A stretch of 64,000 bases of DNA from Trichomonas vaginalis G3 (Eukaryota > Parabasalia > Trichomonadida > Trichomonadidae), in NCBI RefSeq assembly GCF_026262505.1, contig NC_067203.1, positions 26,083,411 to 26,147,410 of the forward strand. Reading direction: 5' to 3'. The position numbers were made by a program, and so were the translations under genes. The notes under the pieces were generated by a model. That model did not search any database and was not told the origin of the DNA. It saw nothing but the letters and a program-made list of their open reading frames with translations. Position 1 is the stretch's first letter. Every line of letters starts with the position of its first letter. This document shows positions 51,101-64,000 of this stretch, one piece after another.

Positions 51101-54100
51101 CTATGTTAAACATGAACGTAAAGACTTCATCGAAACTAAACGTAAACTCTATGTTAAACATGAACGTAAATGCTTTGTCATGATTTCTTCGTAAATGTTT
51201 TGTCAAAACTTCATCGTATATGCTTTGTCAAAACTTCTTCGTATATGTTTTGTCAAGACTTCTTCGTAAATGCTTTGTCAAACATGAACGTAAATGTTTT
51301 GTCATGACTTCATCCTAATGAGCGTAAATGACTAAAAAATATATTTTAGTTGAAAAGGTTAGATCTAACACGATATCTAACCTCTTTTCTACCCTGTTGA
51401 ATTTTCATGATTTCATCGTAAATGTTTTGTCAAACATGAACGTAAAGACTTCATCGAAACTAAACGTAAACTCTATGTTAAACATGAACGTAAACTCTAT
51501 GTCAAACATGAACGTAAACTCTATGTCAAACATGAACGTAAAGACTTCATCGAAACTAAACGTAAACTCTATGTCAACATGAACGTAAACTCTATGTCAA
51601 ACATGAACGTAAACTCTATGTTAAACATGAACGTAAACTCTATGTCAAACATGAACGTAAATGCTTTGTCAAAACTTCATCGTAAATGCTTTGTTATTAC
51701 TTCTTCGTATATGTTTTGTCAAGACTTCATCGTAAATGTTTTGTCAAAACTTCATCGTATATGCTTTGGCATGATTTCATCGTATATGCTTTGTCAAAAC
51801 TTCATCGTAAATGTTTTGTCAAAACTTCTTCGTATATGTTTTGTCAAGACTTCATCGTAAATGTTTTGTCAAAACTTCATCGTATATGCTTTGTCAAGAC
51901 TTCATCGTAAATGCTTTGTCATGATTTCATCGTATATGCTTTGTCAAAACTTCATCGTAAATGTTTTGTCAAAACTTCTTCGTATATGTTTTGTCAAGAC
52001 TTCATCGTAAATGTTTTGTCAAAACTTCATCGTATATGCTTTGTCAAGACTTCATCGTAAATGCTTTGTCATGATTTCATCGTATATGCTTTGTCAAAAC
52101 TTCATCGTAAATGTTTTGTCAAAACTTCATCGTATATGCTTTGGCATGATTTCATCGTATATGCTTTGGCATGATTTCATCGTATATGCTTTGTCAAAAC
52201 TTCATCGTAAATGTTTTGTCAAAACTTCATCGTATATGCTTTGGCATGATTTCATCGTATATGCTTTGTCAAAACTTCATCGTAAATGTTTTGTCAAAAC
52301 TTCTTCGTATATGTTTTGTCAAGACTTCATCGTAAATGTTTTGTCAAAACTTCATCGTATATGCTTTGTCAAGACTTCATCGTAAATGCTTTGTCATGAT
52401 TTCATCGTATATGCTTTGTCAAGACTTCATCGTAAATGTTTTGTCAAAACTTCTTCGTATATGTTTTGTCAAGACTTCATCGTAAATGTTTTGTCAAAAC
52501 TTCTTCGTATATGTTTTGTCAAGACTTCATCGTATATGCTTTGTCAAGACTTCATCGTAAATGTTTTGTCAAAACTTCTTCGTATATGTTTTGTCAAGAC
52601 TTCATCGTAAATGTTTTGTCAAAACTTCATCGTATATGCTTTGTCAAGACTTCATCGTAAATGCTTTGGCATGATTTCATCGTATATGCTTTGTCAAAAC
52701 TTCATCGTAAATGTTTTGTCAAAACTTCTTCGTATATGTTTTGTCAAGACTTCATCGTAAATGTTTTGTCAAAACTTCATCGTATATGCTTTGTCAAGAC
52801 TTCATCGTAAATGCTTTGTCATGATTTCATCGTATATGCTTTGTCAAGACTTCATCGTAAATGTTTTGTCAAACTTCTTCGTATATGTTTTGTCAAGACT
52901 TCATCGTAAATGTTTTGTCAAAACTTCATCGTATATGCTTTGTCATGATTTCATCGTAAATGCTTTGTCATGATTTCATCGTATATGCTTTGTCAAAACT
53001 TCATCGTAAATGTTTTGTCAAAACTTCATCGTATATGTTTTGTCAAGACTTCTTCGTAAATGCTTTGTCAAGATTTGATCGTATATGTTTTGTCATGATT
53101 TCATCGAAACTAAACGTAAACTCTATGTCAAACATGAACGTAAACTCTATGTTAAACATGAACGCAAACTTATGTCAAACATGAACGTAAAGACTTCATC
53201 GAAACTAAACGTAAACTCTATGTTAAACATGAACGTAAAGACTTCATCGAAACTAAACGTAAACTCTATGTCAAACATGAACGTAAACTCTATGTCAAAC
53301 ATGAACGTAAACTCTATGTCAAACATGAACGTAAAGACTTCATCGAAACTAAACGTAAACTCTATGTTAAACATGAACGTAAATGCTTTGTCATGATTTC
53401 TTCGTAAATGTTTTGTCAAAACTTCATCGTATATGCTTTGTCAAGACTTCTTCGTATATGTTTTGTCAAGACTTCTTCGTAAATGCTTTGTCAAACATGA
53501 ACGTAAACTCTATGTCAAACATGAACGTAAATGTTTTGTCATGACTTCATCCTAATGAGCGTAAATGACTAAAAAATATATTTTAGTTGAAAAGGTTAGA
53601 TCTAACACGATATCTAACCTCTTTTCTACCCTGTTGAATTTTCATGATTTCATCGTAAATGTTTTGTCAAACATGAACGTAAACTCTATGTCAAACATGA
53701 ACGTAAACTCTATGTCAAACATGAACGTAAAGACTTCATCGAAACTAAACGTAAACTCTATGTTAAACATGAACGTAAATGCTTTGTCATGATTTCTTCG
53801 TAAATGTTTTGTCAAAACTTCATCGTATATGCTTTGTCAAAACTTCTTCGTATATGTTTTGTCAAGACTTCTTCGTAAATGCTTTGTCAAACATGAACGT
53901 AAACTCTATGTCAAACATGAACGTAAATGTTTTGTCATGACTTCATCCTAATGAGCGTAAATGACTAAAAAATATATTTTAGTTGAAAAGGTTAGATCTA
54001 ACACGATATCTAACCTCTTTTCTACCCTGTTGAATTTTCATGATTTCATCGTAAATGTTTTGTCAAACATGAACGTAAACTCTATGTCAAACATGAACGT

Positions 54101-57100
54101 AAACTCTATGTCAAACATGAACGTAAAGACTTCATCGAAACTAAACGTAAACTCTATGTTAAACATGAACGTAAATGCTTTGTCATGATTTCTTCGTAAA
54201 TGTTTTGTCAAAACTTCATCGTATATGCTTTGTCAAAACTTCTTCGTATATGTTTTGTCAAGACTTCTTCGTAAATGCTTTGTCAAACATGAACGTAAAC
54301 TCTATGTCAAACATGAACGTAAATGTTTTGTCATGACTTCATCCTAATGAGCGTAAATGACTAAAAAATATATTTTAGTTGAAAAGGTTAGATCTAACAC
54401 GATATCTAACCTCTTTTCTACCCTGTTGAATTTTCATGATTTCATCGTAAATGTTTTGTCAAACATGAACGTAAACTCTATGTCAAACATGAACGTAAAC
54501 TCTATGTCAAACATGAACGTAAAGACTTCATCGAAACTAAACGTAAACTCTATGTTAAACATGAACGTAAATGCTTTGTCATGATTTCTTCGTAAATGTT
54601 TTGTCAAAACTTCATCGTATATGCTTTGTCAAAACTTCTTCGTATATGTTTTGTCAAGACTTCTTCGTAAATGCTTTGTCAAACATGAACGTAAACTCTA
54701 TGTCAAACATGAACGTAAATGTTTTGTCATGACTTCATCCTAATGAGCGTAAATGACTAAAAAATATATTTTAGTTGAAAAGGTTAGATCTAACACGATA
54801 TCTAACCTCTTTTCTACCCTGTTGAATTTTCATGATTTCATCGTAAATGTTTTGTCAAACATGAACGTAAAGACTTCATCGAAACTAAACGTAAACTCTA
54901 TGTTAAACATGAACGTAAAGACTTCATCGAAACTAAACGTAAACTCTATGTTAAACATGAACGTAAATGTTTTGTCATGATTTCTTTCGTAAATGTTTTG
55001 TCGAAACTTCATCGTATATGCTTTGTCAAGACTTCTTCGTATATGTTTTGTCAAGACTTCTTCGTAAATGCTTTGTCAAACATGAACGTAAACTCTATGT
55101 CAAACATGAACGTAAATGTTTTGTCATGACTTCATCCTAATGAGCGTAAATGACTAAAAAATATATTTTAGTTGAAAAGGTTAGATCTAACACGATATCT
55201 AACCTCTTTTCTACCCTGTTGAATTTTCATGATTTCATCGTAAATGTTTTGTCAAACATGAACGTAAAGACTTCATCGAAACTAAACGTAAACTCTATGT
55301 CAAACATGAACGTAAAGACTTCATCGAAACTAAACGTAAACTCTATGTCAAACATGAACGTAAACTCTATGTTAAACATGAACGCAAACTCTATGTCAAA
55401 CATGAACGTAAAGACTTCATCGAAACTAAACGGAAACTCTATGTTAAACATGAACGTAAAGACTTCATCGAAACTAAACGTAAACTCTATGTTAAACATG
55501 AACGTAAATGCTTTGTCATGATTTCTTCGTAAATGTTTTGTCAAAACTTCATCGTATATGCTTTGTCAAAACTTCTTCGTATATGTTTGTTGTCAAGACT
55601 TCTTCGTAAATGCTTTGTCAAACATGAACGTAAACTCTATGTCAAACATGAACGTAAATGTTTTGTCATGACTTCATCCTAATGAGCGTAAATGACTAAA
55701 AAATATATTTTAGTTGAAAAGGTTAGATCTAACACGATATCTAACCTCTTTTCTACCCTGTTGAATTTTCATGATTTCATCGTAAATGTTTTGTCAAACA
55801 TGAACGTAAAGACTTCATCGAAACTAAACGTAAACTCTATGTCAAACATGAACGTAAACTCTATGTCAAACATGAACGTAAAGACTTCATCGAAACTAAA
55901 CGTAAACTCTATGTTAAACATGAACGTAAATGCTTTGTCATGATTTCTTCGTAAATGTTTTGTCAAAACTTCATCGTATATGCTTTGTCAAGACTTCTTC
56001 GTATATGTTTTGTCAAGACTTCTTCGTAAATGCTTTGTCAAACATGAACGTAAACTCTATGTCAAACATGAACGTAAATGTTTTGTCATGACTTCATCCT
56101 AATGAGCGTAAATGACTAAAAAATATATTTTAGTTGAAAAGGTTAGATCTAACACGATATCTAACCTCTTTTCTACCCTGTTGAATTTTCATGATTTCAT
56201 CGTAAATGTTTTGTCAAACATGAACGTAAAGACTTCATCGAAACTAAACGTAAACTCTATGTTAAACATGAACGTAAACTCTATGTCAAACATGAACGTA
56301 AACTCTATGTCAAACATGAACGTAAAGACTTCATCGAAACTAAACGTAAACTCTATGTCAAACATGAACGTAAACTCTATGTCAAACATGAACGTAAACT
56401 CTATGTTAAACATGAACGTAAACTCTATGTCAAACATGAACGTAAATGCTTTGTCAAAACTTCATCGTAAATGCTTTGTTATTACTTCTTCGTATATGTT
56501 TTGTCAAGACTTCATCGTAAATTTTGTCAAAACTTCATCGTATATGCTTTGGCATGATTTCATCGTATATGCTTTGTCAAAACTTCATCGTAAATTTTTG
56601 TCAAAACTTCTTCGTATATGTTTGTCAAGACTTCATCGTAAATGTTTTGTCAAAACTTCATCGTATATGCTTTGTCAAGACTTCATCGTAAATGCTTTGT
56701 CATGATTTCATCGTATATGCTTTGTCAAAACTTCATCGTAAATGTTTTGTCAAAACTTCTTCGTATATGTTTTGTCAAGACTTCATCGTAAATGTTTTGT
56801 CAAAACTTCATCGTATATGCTTTGTCAAGACTTCATCGTAAATGCTTTGTCATGATTTCATCGTATATGCTTTGTCAAAACTTCATCGTAAATGTTTTGT
56901 CAAAACTTCATCGTATATGCTTTGGCATGATTTCATCGTATATGCTTTGGCATGATTTCATCGTATATGCTTTGTCAAAACTTCATCGTAAATGTTTTTG
57001 TCAAAACTTCATCGTATATGCTTTGGCATGATTTCATCGTATATGCTTTGTCAAAACTTCATCGTAAATGTTTTGTCAAAACTTCTTCGTATATGTTTTG

Positions 57101-60100
57101 TCAAGACTTCATCGTAAAATGTTTTGTCAAAACTTCATCGTATATGCTTTGTCAAGACTTCATCGTAAATGCTTTGTCATGATTTCATCGTATATGCTTT
57201 GTCAAGACTTCATCGTAAATGTTTTGTCAAAACTTCTTCGTATATGTTTTGTCAAGACTTCATCGTAAATGTTTTGTCAAAACTTCATCGTATATGCTTT
57301 GTCAAGACTTCATCGTAAATGCTTTGTCATGATTTCATCGTATATGCTTTGTCAAAACTTCATCGTAAATGTTTTGTCAAAACTTCATCGTATATGTTTT
57401 GTCAAGACTTCTTCGTAAATGCTTTGTCAAGATTTGATCGTATATGTTTTGTCATGATTTCATCGAAACTAAACGTAAACTCTATGTCAAACATGAACGT
57501 AAACTCTATGTTAAACATGAACGCAAACTCTATGTCAAACATGAACGTAAAGACTTCATCGAAACTAAACGTAAACTCTATGTTAAACATGAACGTAAAG
57601 ACTTCATCGAAACTAAACGTAAACTCTATGTCAAACATGAACGTAAACTCTATGTTAAACATGAACGTAAACTCTATGTTAAACATGAACGTAAAGACTT
57701 CATCGAAACTAAACGTAAACTCTATGTTAAACATGAACGTAAATGCTTTGTCATGATTTCTTCGTAAATGTTTTGTCAAAACTTCATCGTATTATGCTTT
57801 GTCAAGACTTCTTCGTATATGTTTTGTCAAGACTTCTCGTAAATGCTTTGTCAAACATGAACGTAAACTCTATGTCAAACATGAACGTAAATGTTTTGTC
57901 ATGACTTCATCCTAATGAGCGTAAATGACTAAAAAATATATTTTAGTTGAAAAGGTTAGATCTAACACGATATCTAACCTCTTTTCTACCCTGTTGAATT
58001 TTTCATGATTTCATCGTAAATGTTTTGTCAAACATGAACGTAAAGACTTCATCGAAACTAAACGTAAACTCTATGTCAAACATGAACGTAAAGACTTCAT
58101 CGAAACTAAACGTAAACTCTATGTTAAACATGAACGTAAATGCTTTGTCATGATTTCTTCGTAAATGTTTTGTCAAAACTTCATCGTATATGCTTTGTCA
58201 AAACTTCTTCGTATATGTTTTGTCAAGACTTCTTCGTAAATGCTTTGTCAAACATGAACGTAAACTCTATGTCAAACATGAACGTAAATGTTTTGTCATG
58301 ACTTCATCCTAATGAGCGTAAATGACTAAAAAATATATTTTAGTTGAAAAGGTTAGATCTAACACGATATCTAACCTCTTTTCTACCTGTTGAATTTTCA
58401 TGATTTCATCGTAAATGTTTTGTCAAACATGAACGTAAACTCTATGTCAAACATGAACGTAAACTCTATGTCAAACATGAACGTAAAGACTTCATCGAAA
58501 CTAAACGTAAACTCTATGTTAAACATGAACGTAAATGCTTTGTCATGATTTCTTCGTAAATGTTTTTGTCAAAACTTCATCGTATATGCTTTGTCAAAAC
58601 TTCTTCGTATATGTTTTGTCAAGACTTCTTCGTAAATGCTTTGTCAAACATGAACGTAAACTCTATGTCAAACATGAACGTAAATGTTTTGTCATGACTT
58701 CATCCTAATGAGCGTAAATGACTAAAAAATATATTTTAGTTGAAAAGGTTAGATCTAACACGATATCTAACCTCTTTTCTACCCTGTTGATTTTCATGAT
58801 TTCATCGTAAATGTTTTGTCAAACATGAACGTAAACTCTATGTCAAACATGAACGTAAACTCTATGTCAAACATGAACGTAAAGACTTCATCGAAACTAA
58901 ACGTAAACTCTATGTTAAACATGAACGTAAATGCTTTGTCATGATTTCTTCGTAAATGTTTTGTCAAAACTTCATCGTATATGCTTTGTCAAAACTTCTT
59001 CGTATATGTTTTGTCAAGACTCTTCGTAAATGCTTTGTCAAACATGAACGTAAACTCTATGTCAAACATGAACGTAAATGTTTTGTCATGACTTCATCCT
59101 AATGAGCGTAAATGACTAAAAAAATATTTTAGTTGAAAAGGTTAGATCTAACACGATATCTAACCTCTTTTCTACCCTGTTGAATTTTCATGATTTCATC
59201 GTAAATGTTTTGTCAAACATGAACGTAAAGACTTCATCGAAACTAAACGTAAACTCTATGTCAAACATGAACGTAAAGACTTCATCGAAAACTAAACGTA
59301 AACTCTATGTCAAACATGAACGTAAACTCTATGTTAAACATGAACGCAAACTCTATGTCAAACATGAACGTAAAGACTTCATCGAAACTAAACGCTAAAC
59401 TCTATGTTAAACATGAACGTAAAGACTTCATCGAAACTAAACGTAAACTCTATGTTAAACATGAACGTAAATGCTTTGTCATGATTTCTTCGTAAATGTT
59501 TTTGTCAAAACTTCACGTATATGCTTTGTCAAAACTTCTTCGTATATGTTTTGTCAAGACTTCTTCGTAAATGCTTTGTCAAACATGAACGTAAAACTCT
59601 ATGTCAAACATGAACGTAAATGTTTTGTCATGACTTCATCCTAATGAGCGTAAATGACTAAAAAATATATTTTAGTTGAAAAGGTTAGATCTAACACGAT
59701 ATCTAACCTCTTTTCTACCCTGTTGAATTTTCATGATTTCATCGTAAACTCTATGTCAAACATGAACGTAAAGACTTCATCAGAAACTAAACGTAAACTC
59801 TATGTCAAACATGAACGTAAACTCTATGTCAAACATGAACGTAAAGACTTCATCGAAACTAAACGTAAACTCTATGTTAAACATGAACGTAAATGCTTGT
59901 CATGATTTCTTCGTAAATGTTTTGTCAAGCTTCATCGTATATATGCTTTGTCAAGACTTCTTCGTATATGTTTTGTCAAGACTTCTTTCGTAAATGCTTT
60001 GTCAAACATGAACGTAAACTCTATGTCAAACATGAACGTAAATGTTTTGTCATGACTTCATCCTAATGAGCGTAAATGACTAAAAAATATATTTTAGTTG

Positions 60101-60700
60101 AAAAGGTTAGATCTAACACGATATCTAACCTCTTTTTACCCTGTTTGAATTTTCATGATTTCATCGTAAATGTTTTTGTCAAACATGAACGTAAAGACTT
60201 CATCGAAACTAAACGTAAACTCTATGTTAAACATGAACGTAAACTCTATGTCAAACATGAACGTAAACTCTATGTCAAACATGAACGTAAAGACTTCATC
60301 GAAACTAAACGTAAACTCTATGTCAAACATGAACGTAAACTCTATGTCAAACATGAACGTAAACTCTATGTTAAACATGAACGTAAACTCTATGTCAAAC
60401 ATGAACGTAAACTCTATGTTAAACATGAACGTAAACTCTATGTTAAACATGAACGTAAATGCTTTGTCAAAACTAAACGTAAATGCTTTGTCAAAACTTC
60501 ATCGTTAATGCTTTGTTATGACTTCTTCGTAAATGCTTTGTCAAAACTTCTTCGTATATGTTTTGTCATGATTTCATCGTAAATGTTTTGTCATGATTTC
60601 ATCGTAAATGCTTTGTCAGGATTTCATCGTAATGAGCGTAAATGACTAAAAATATATTTTAGTTTGAAAAGGTTAGATCTAACCCGATATCTAACCTCTT
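48129..60700 (+). repeat. Large array with 396-bp and about 4.3-kb higher-order units
   Basis: Mixed 25-bp (TCGTATATGCTTTGTCAAAA) and 24-bp (CGTAAACTCTATGTCAAACA; CGTAAAGACTTCATCGAAAC) units. A box module (AATATATTTTAGTTGAAAAG, GGTTAGATCTAACACGATAT, CTAACCTCTTTTCTACCC) recurs every 396 bp at about 49228, 49624, 50020, 50416, 50812 and longer steps, then from 53565 and again from 57930. The blocks beginning at 48747, 53085 and 57444 repeat with spacing near 4340-4360 bp. The later part (56.5-60.5 kb) has many one-base length differences. No gene is supported in this 12.6 kb. Confidence 0.93.
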
Positions 60701-61600
60701 TTACCCTAAAAATTATTTCTGCAGTTCATCCGCTAAATTATTAACTAATTAACTTCAGACATAAAATATATTTAGTTTCGATGAAGTCTTTACGTTCATG
60801 TTTAACATAGAGTTTACGTTCATGTTTAACATAGAGTTTACGATGAAATCATGACAAAGGATTTACGATGAAATCATGACAAAACATATACGAAGAAGTA
60901 ATAACAAAGCAGTTACGATGAAGTTTTGACAAAGCATTTACGTTCATGTTTAACATAGAGTTTACGTTCATGTTTGACATAGAGTTTACGTTTCATGTTT
61001 GACATAGAGTTTACGTTCATGTTTAACATAGAGTTTACGTTCATGTTTGACATAGAGTTTACGTTTAGTTTCGATGAAGTCTTTACGTTCATGTTTAACA
61101 TAGAGTTTACGTTTAGTTTCGATGAAGTCTTTACGTTCATGTTTGACATAGAGTTTACGTTCATGTTTGACATAGAGTTTACGTTTAGTTTCGATGAAGT
61201 CTTTACGTTCATGTTTGACAAAACATTTACGATGAAATCATGAAAATTCAACAGGGTAGAAAAGAGGTTAGATATCGTGTTAGATCTAACCTTTTCAACT
61301 AAAATATATTTTTAGTCATTTACGCTCATTAGGATGAAGTCATGACAAAACATTTACGTTCATGTTTGACATAGAGTTTACGTTCATGTTTGACATAGAG
61401 TTTACGTTCATGTTTGACAAAACATTTACGATGAAATCATGAAAATTCAACAGGGTAGAAAAGAGGTTAGATATCGTGTTAGATCTAACCTTTTCAACTA
61501 AAATATATTTTTTAGTCATTTACGCTCATTAGGATGAAGTCATGACAAAATTTACGTTCATGTTTGACATAGAGTTTACGTTCATGTTTGACATAGAGTT
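60701..61600 (-). repeat. Inverted part of the array with strand switch
   Basis: After a short unique stretch (60705-60775, with TTCATCCGCTAAATTATT), the 24-bp units continue in opposite orientation (TTCATGTTTGACATAGAGTT; TTTAGTTTCGATGAAGTC). Two box modules in reverse (about 61250-61320 and 61440-61510) match the 396-bp units. It ends where Polinton-like copy C begins. Confidence 0.9.
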
Positions 61601-61965
61601 AGTTAGTATATATATCAAGGGTACGGCGACACTGCGTTCCACTTACCCAAGATAACAGTTTGACACTTTACGAAACCGTTAACGTATATTTTACAACACA
61701 AACACAAACACCAACTTAACCTTAAATATTTATAAAGCCGCCAACCACTTCACCTCACTAACATTTTCGCTAACGATTTCACTAATGAAAAATAAACGTT
61801 CTCACTAATGTAAAAAAATAAACGTTCTCACTTACAAAAGTATTGCAACTCCTCCCATTGCTGTGCTTCATATAACAGCTCATAATCTTCTGACTCACTT
61901 TCTTCTTCATATAGGTCAAAATCACTGTCATAGTTTATACCTGTAAGTTTTGACAAAGCTAATGC
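61601..61965. mobile_element. Partial left TIR of Polinton-like copy C
   Basis: Starts AGTTAGTATATATATCAAGG after ACATAGAGTT of the array and follows 28118-28450 closely, including the 3' part of the 106-residue gene (61832-61965, minus strand). It then changes abruptly into another Polinton gene, so most of the TIR is missing or this copy is rearranged. Insertion into the array shows nesting of one element in another. Confidence 0.8.
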
Positions 61966-62570
61966 GAACCCATTTACCTAAATGAGTTGCTATGACAGGA
62001 ACGTTTGGAATGAACATTGAATTGACTGCATAACAGAAGGATTTATATTCTACTGAACCTTTACTATTAACTCCTGAAATGCCTGTGACATTAGCTATTT
62101 TAGACTCAATGTATAAACAATTACCATAACATACGTATGGAACAGATTTCATCTCAATCGTTTTGTCAACACTTTTCAAAGGAAATGTCATATGGTATGC
62201 ACCCAAAAGAAGTTGTACTCTATGACTCATTCTTGGTATCTTAAACTCTTTCTCGCTGCTGAACTTCAATGTTCCCTCAGAAGAGAGTTCGACATCTATG
62301 TTGTCAATAGTTTCTTCATTTATGAGAGTATCTATGACTTCAGCAATTTTATCTATTCTATACCCAGCTCTATTAGGAAATGTTATAACACTTCTTTTGT
62401 CATCTATTTCAATCTCTATGAAATCTGTTTCATCTGTTATGACAAAAGTTGCGATAGTATTGAAGTCAACAACTCTGAAAGCAAGTGCTTCATTCTGAAG
62501 ACCTAAGTTTGTTTGTAGCTTTACTGTCCCGTATTCGTTTGGGTCTGTACTTTGCAAATAGAACAACATT
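61966..62570 (-). pseudogene. Unrecognised Polinton gene, beta-rich (structural?)
   Basis: The minus-strand frame, probably starting at MLFYLQSTDPNEYGTVKLQT (about 62570), encodes some 200 residues rich in beta-type alternation (FRVVDFNTIATFVITDE; FIEIEIDDKRSVITF; VQLLLGAYHMTFPL). I see no known motif. Size, composition and position beside a fibre-like gene would suit a minor structural protein, but that is a guess. The 3' end is replaced by TIR sequence at about 61965, so the gene is incomplete. Confidence 0.5.
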
Positions 62571-62586
62571 TTATTCTCATTAAAAA

Positions 62587-63999
62587 TGACTATTGCTGCA
62601 TATGCGTATGAAACAAATGAAGCAAGAAGAGCACATGAACTAGTAAACGAAAAACTCAACTTTAACCATTGAAGGCAATGATTTAGTCATTGACGATGGA
62701 AAAACTAAAAAAGTCATTGATTTCGATACTTTTAACACGTATGACCCATTCATTACAACAAGCAAGGTTCCCATCATAAATGATGGAACGGTGCAATATA
62801 TAAATTCTACAGTAGATGCCTCATTAGTGAAAGTATTAAATGTTCTCATTGAATTGTTAAAGAGCTTTCGATTTGACGACAACATTAAATGCCTAAAGAA
62901 TTTAGTCATGAATGAGAAACAAATTCTCGGCGTTGCTGGTAACAGTAATGATGTACACCTTATGACATTAGAATATTATAACGAACATAAAGATGAACTG
63001 AAAGGAGAGAAGGGTGACACCGGACCTCAAGGACCACAAGGAATACAAGGAATACAAGGAATACAAGGACCTCAAGGCGAAAACGGTTTGGATGGTGAAG
63101 ATGGAAAGGATGGAAAAACTGCTAAATCATGGATATGGAACCTTATAAATACTGGTTTAACAGCTGCTTCATATGGAGTTCTTCAATACCAAATCGGAAA
63201 GATATGGGCAGTACTTGGTGAAGAAGTTTTAGATGACGTTAAAAATGCTTTGAACTTCATTTCAAATGGTTCGGATACTATTAAAACTTTATCTGGTTGG
63301 ATGCAAGAAACAAGGAGTCAAATAGATACTGTAAGACGCATAGCAAACAATGCACGTACGGGATTGGATACTTTACGAGAAGCACAAAATACACTAAAGG
63401 AAGCAAATGATATTCTTGGCTCAGTATCAGACATGCATGAAGATTGGCTTAAAGGTATTGACAAATCTTTAAAAAATCACAGTCAGTCTATTGCTGACTA
63501 CAAGAAAAGTATAGATTTTTTACATAGTGCTATGGACGTACATGATGGAAGCATAAGGAACTTACTTAATGCTAACAATAACTTACCAGGAACTATTAAA
63601 GCATTTATAAAGTCCTTTGTAAAACCTGGTGCTCTAACATTTAGGTCTTTGAGAGCAAGAGCATTGAAGTCAAGAGATGCAGAAACTCCAACAGAACCTA
63701 CAGAAGGAACTGAAACAACTGAAACTCCAGAAGAACCACCAAAACCAACAGCTAATGAAATATTGTTCGAATATTTTCCAAGGTACTCTGTTCTCATTGC
63801 ATACATTCAAGAAATACTTAAGAAAGCAGACTTGACTTTAGGAGATGATGAAAGTTCTGTATATCTTTCGTTCCAGTTTCAAATAGCAGAACTTTTGAGA
63901 CAGATATGCTTAATGTATGACAACATCTCTGATTTCACAAGATATGATGACGACCATGACCCGAACACGGTGAAGAAAAGTTTTACAAACATCCATTAA
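62587..63999 (+). pseudogene. Collagen-repeat, coiled-coil fibre-like protein gene
   Basis: The open part from 62791 (402 residues) has 13 Gly-X-Y triplets (residues 72-110, GEKGDTGPQGPQ and on), a short hydrophobic stretch (NTGLTAASYGVLQYQI), then long predicted coiled coil (QIDTVRRIANNARTGLDTLR and following, to about residue 250), a Thr/Pro/Glu-rich linker (about 300-325) and a helical end. This layout is that of trimeric fibre or tail proteins of viruses and Polinton-like elements. The likely start is the ATG at 62587, opposite to the neighbouring gene. It is broken about once. It ends at the last bases of the window. Confidence 0.7.
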
Positions 64000-64000
64000 G

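Noticed and set aside
44201-60582. Many open frames of 60-290 codons made of repeated RKLYVKHE, VNSMSNMN, FTFMFDIE and CQNFIVNVLS units.
   Set aside because: They arise because 24-bp units and triplets of 25-bp units lack stops in certain phases. They overlap one another on both strands, have no sensible start context and track the repeat exactly. Not reported as genes.
61966-62570. Naming the unrecognised gene of copy C as a penton or minor capsid protein.
   Set aside because: No motif or fold can be recognised by eye; the beta-rich pattern alone is not enough.
1-64000. rRNA genes, riboswitches, telomere repeats, PolB gene, introns.
   Set aside because: Looked for by characteristic motifs and not seen.

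Overview
ORGANISM. The window looks like nuclear DNA of a parabasalid protist (Trichomonas/Tritrichomonas type). It is AT-rich, the genes lack introns, and the repeats are Polinton/Maverick-like elements, Mutator-like (MULE) and mariner DNA transposons. AIG1-type GTPase and glycine-rich (ALK/LTK-like) genes are expanded in trichomonads. The AIG1-type gene has a TCA-type initiator 17 nt before its ATG, and TAAA overlaps or abuts host stop codons, as reported for trichomonad initiators and poly(A) signals. The genus assignment is an inference. There is one 25-N scaffold gap at 42206-42230.

LAYOUT. (1) 1-10189 is the right part of a broken Polinton-like element (A): repeat arrays, a KilA-N remnant, an HNH endonuclease gene, a superfamily-3 helicase/primase gene and a terminal inverted repeat (TIR) with two small genes. 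(2) 10190-28117 is an 18 kb island between two Polinton ends. It holds a truncated MULE, an array of about ten DNA hairpins (12024-13078), three host genes (AIG1-type GTPase, glycine-rich protein, VPS51), a complete-looking MULE (19935-24515, 11-bp target duplication) with a hairpin-bearing element nested in it, a 408-bp-arm foldback structure, and a mariner (26385-27687). (3) 28118 to about 42205 is a second Polinton-like copy (B): TIR genes, two copies of a primase-helicase gene, an integrase and a KilA-N gene. A 689-bp hairpin-bearing element sits in the first primase copy. (4) 42231-61600 is a Polinton fragment (helicase remnant, whole HNH gene, a tRNA-like sequence) followed by about 17 kb of 24/25-bp repeats. 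These are organised into 396-bp and roughly 4.3-kb higher-order units and interrupted by an IS3/IS481-like DNA transposon (46224-48128). (5) 61601-64000 is the left end of a third Polinton copy (C), inserted into the array, with an unrecognised gene and a collagen-repeat fibre-like gene.

HOW IT FITS. The host genes are a Golgi-endosome tethering subunit, a small-GTPase-like protein and a glycine-rich, possibly surface protein. They have no evident functional link and are simply an island in mobile DNA. The most unusual signal is a cassette of four short near-perfect hairpins in a fixed order (1-2-3-4). It recurs at three loci, at least two of them inside TIR elements with 15-17-bp target duplications. 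Between diverged copies both arms change together, so pairing is kept. One hairpin of the set also sits in the 1.9-kb element that encodes an intact-looking DD35E transposase, which suggests that element is the autonomous relative.

LIMITS. All family calls come from reading motifs; nothing was searched or aligned by computer. Positions of repeat edges are good to a few bases where quoted exactly and otherwise approximate.
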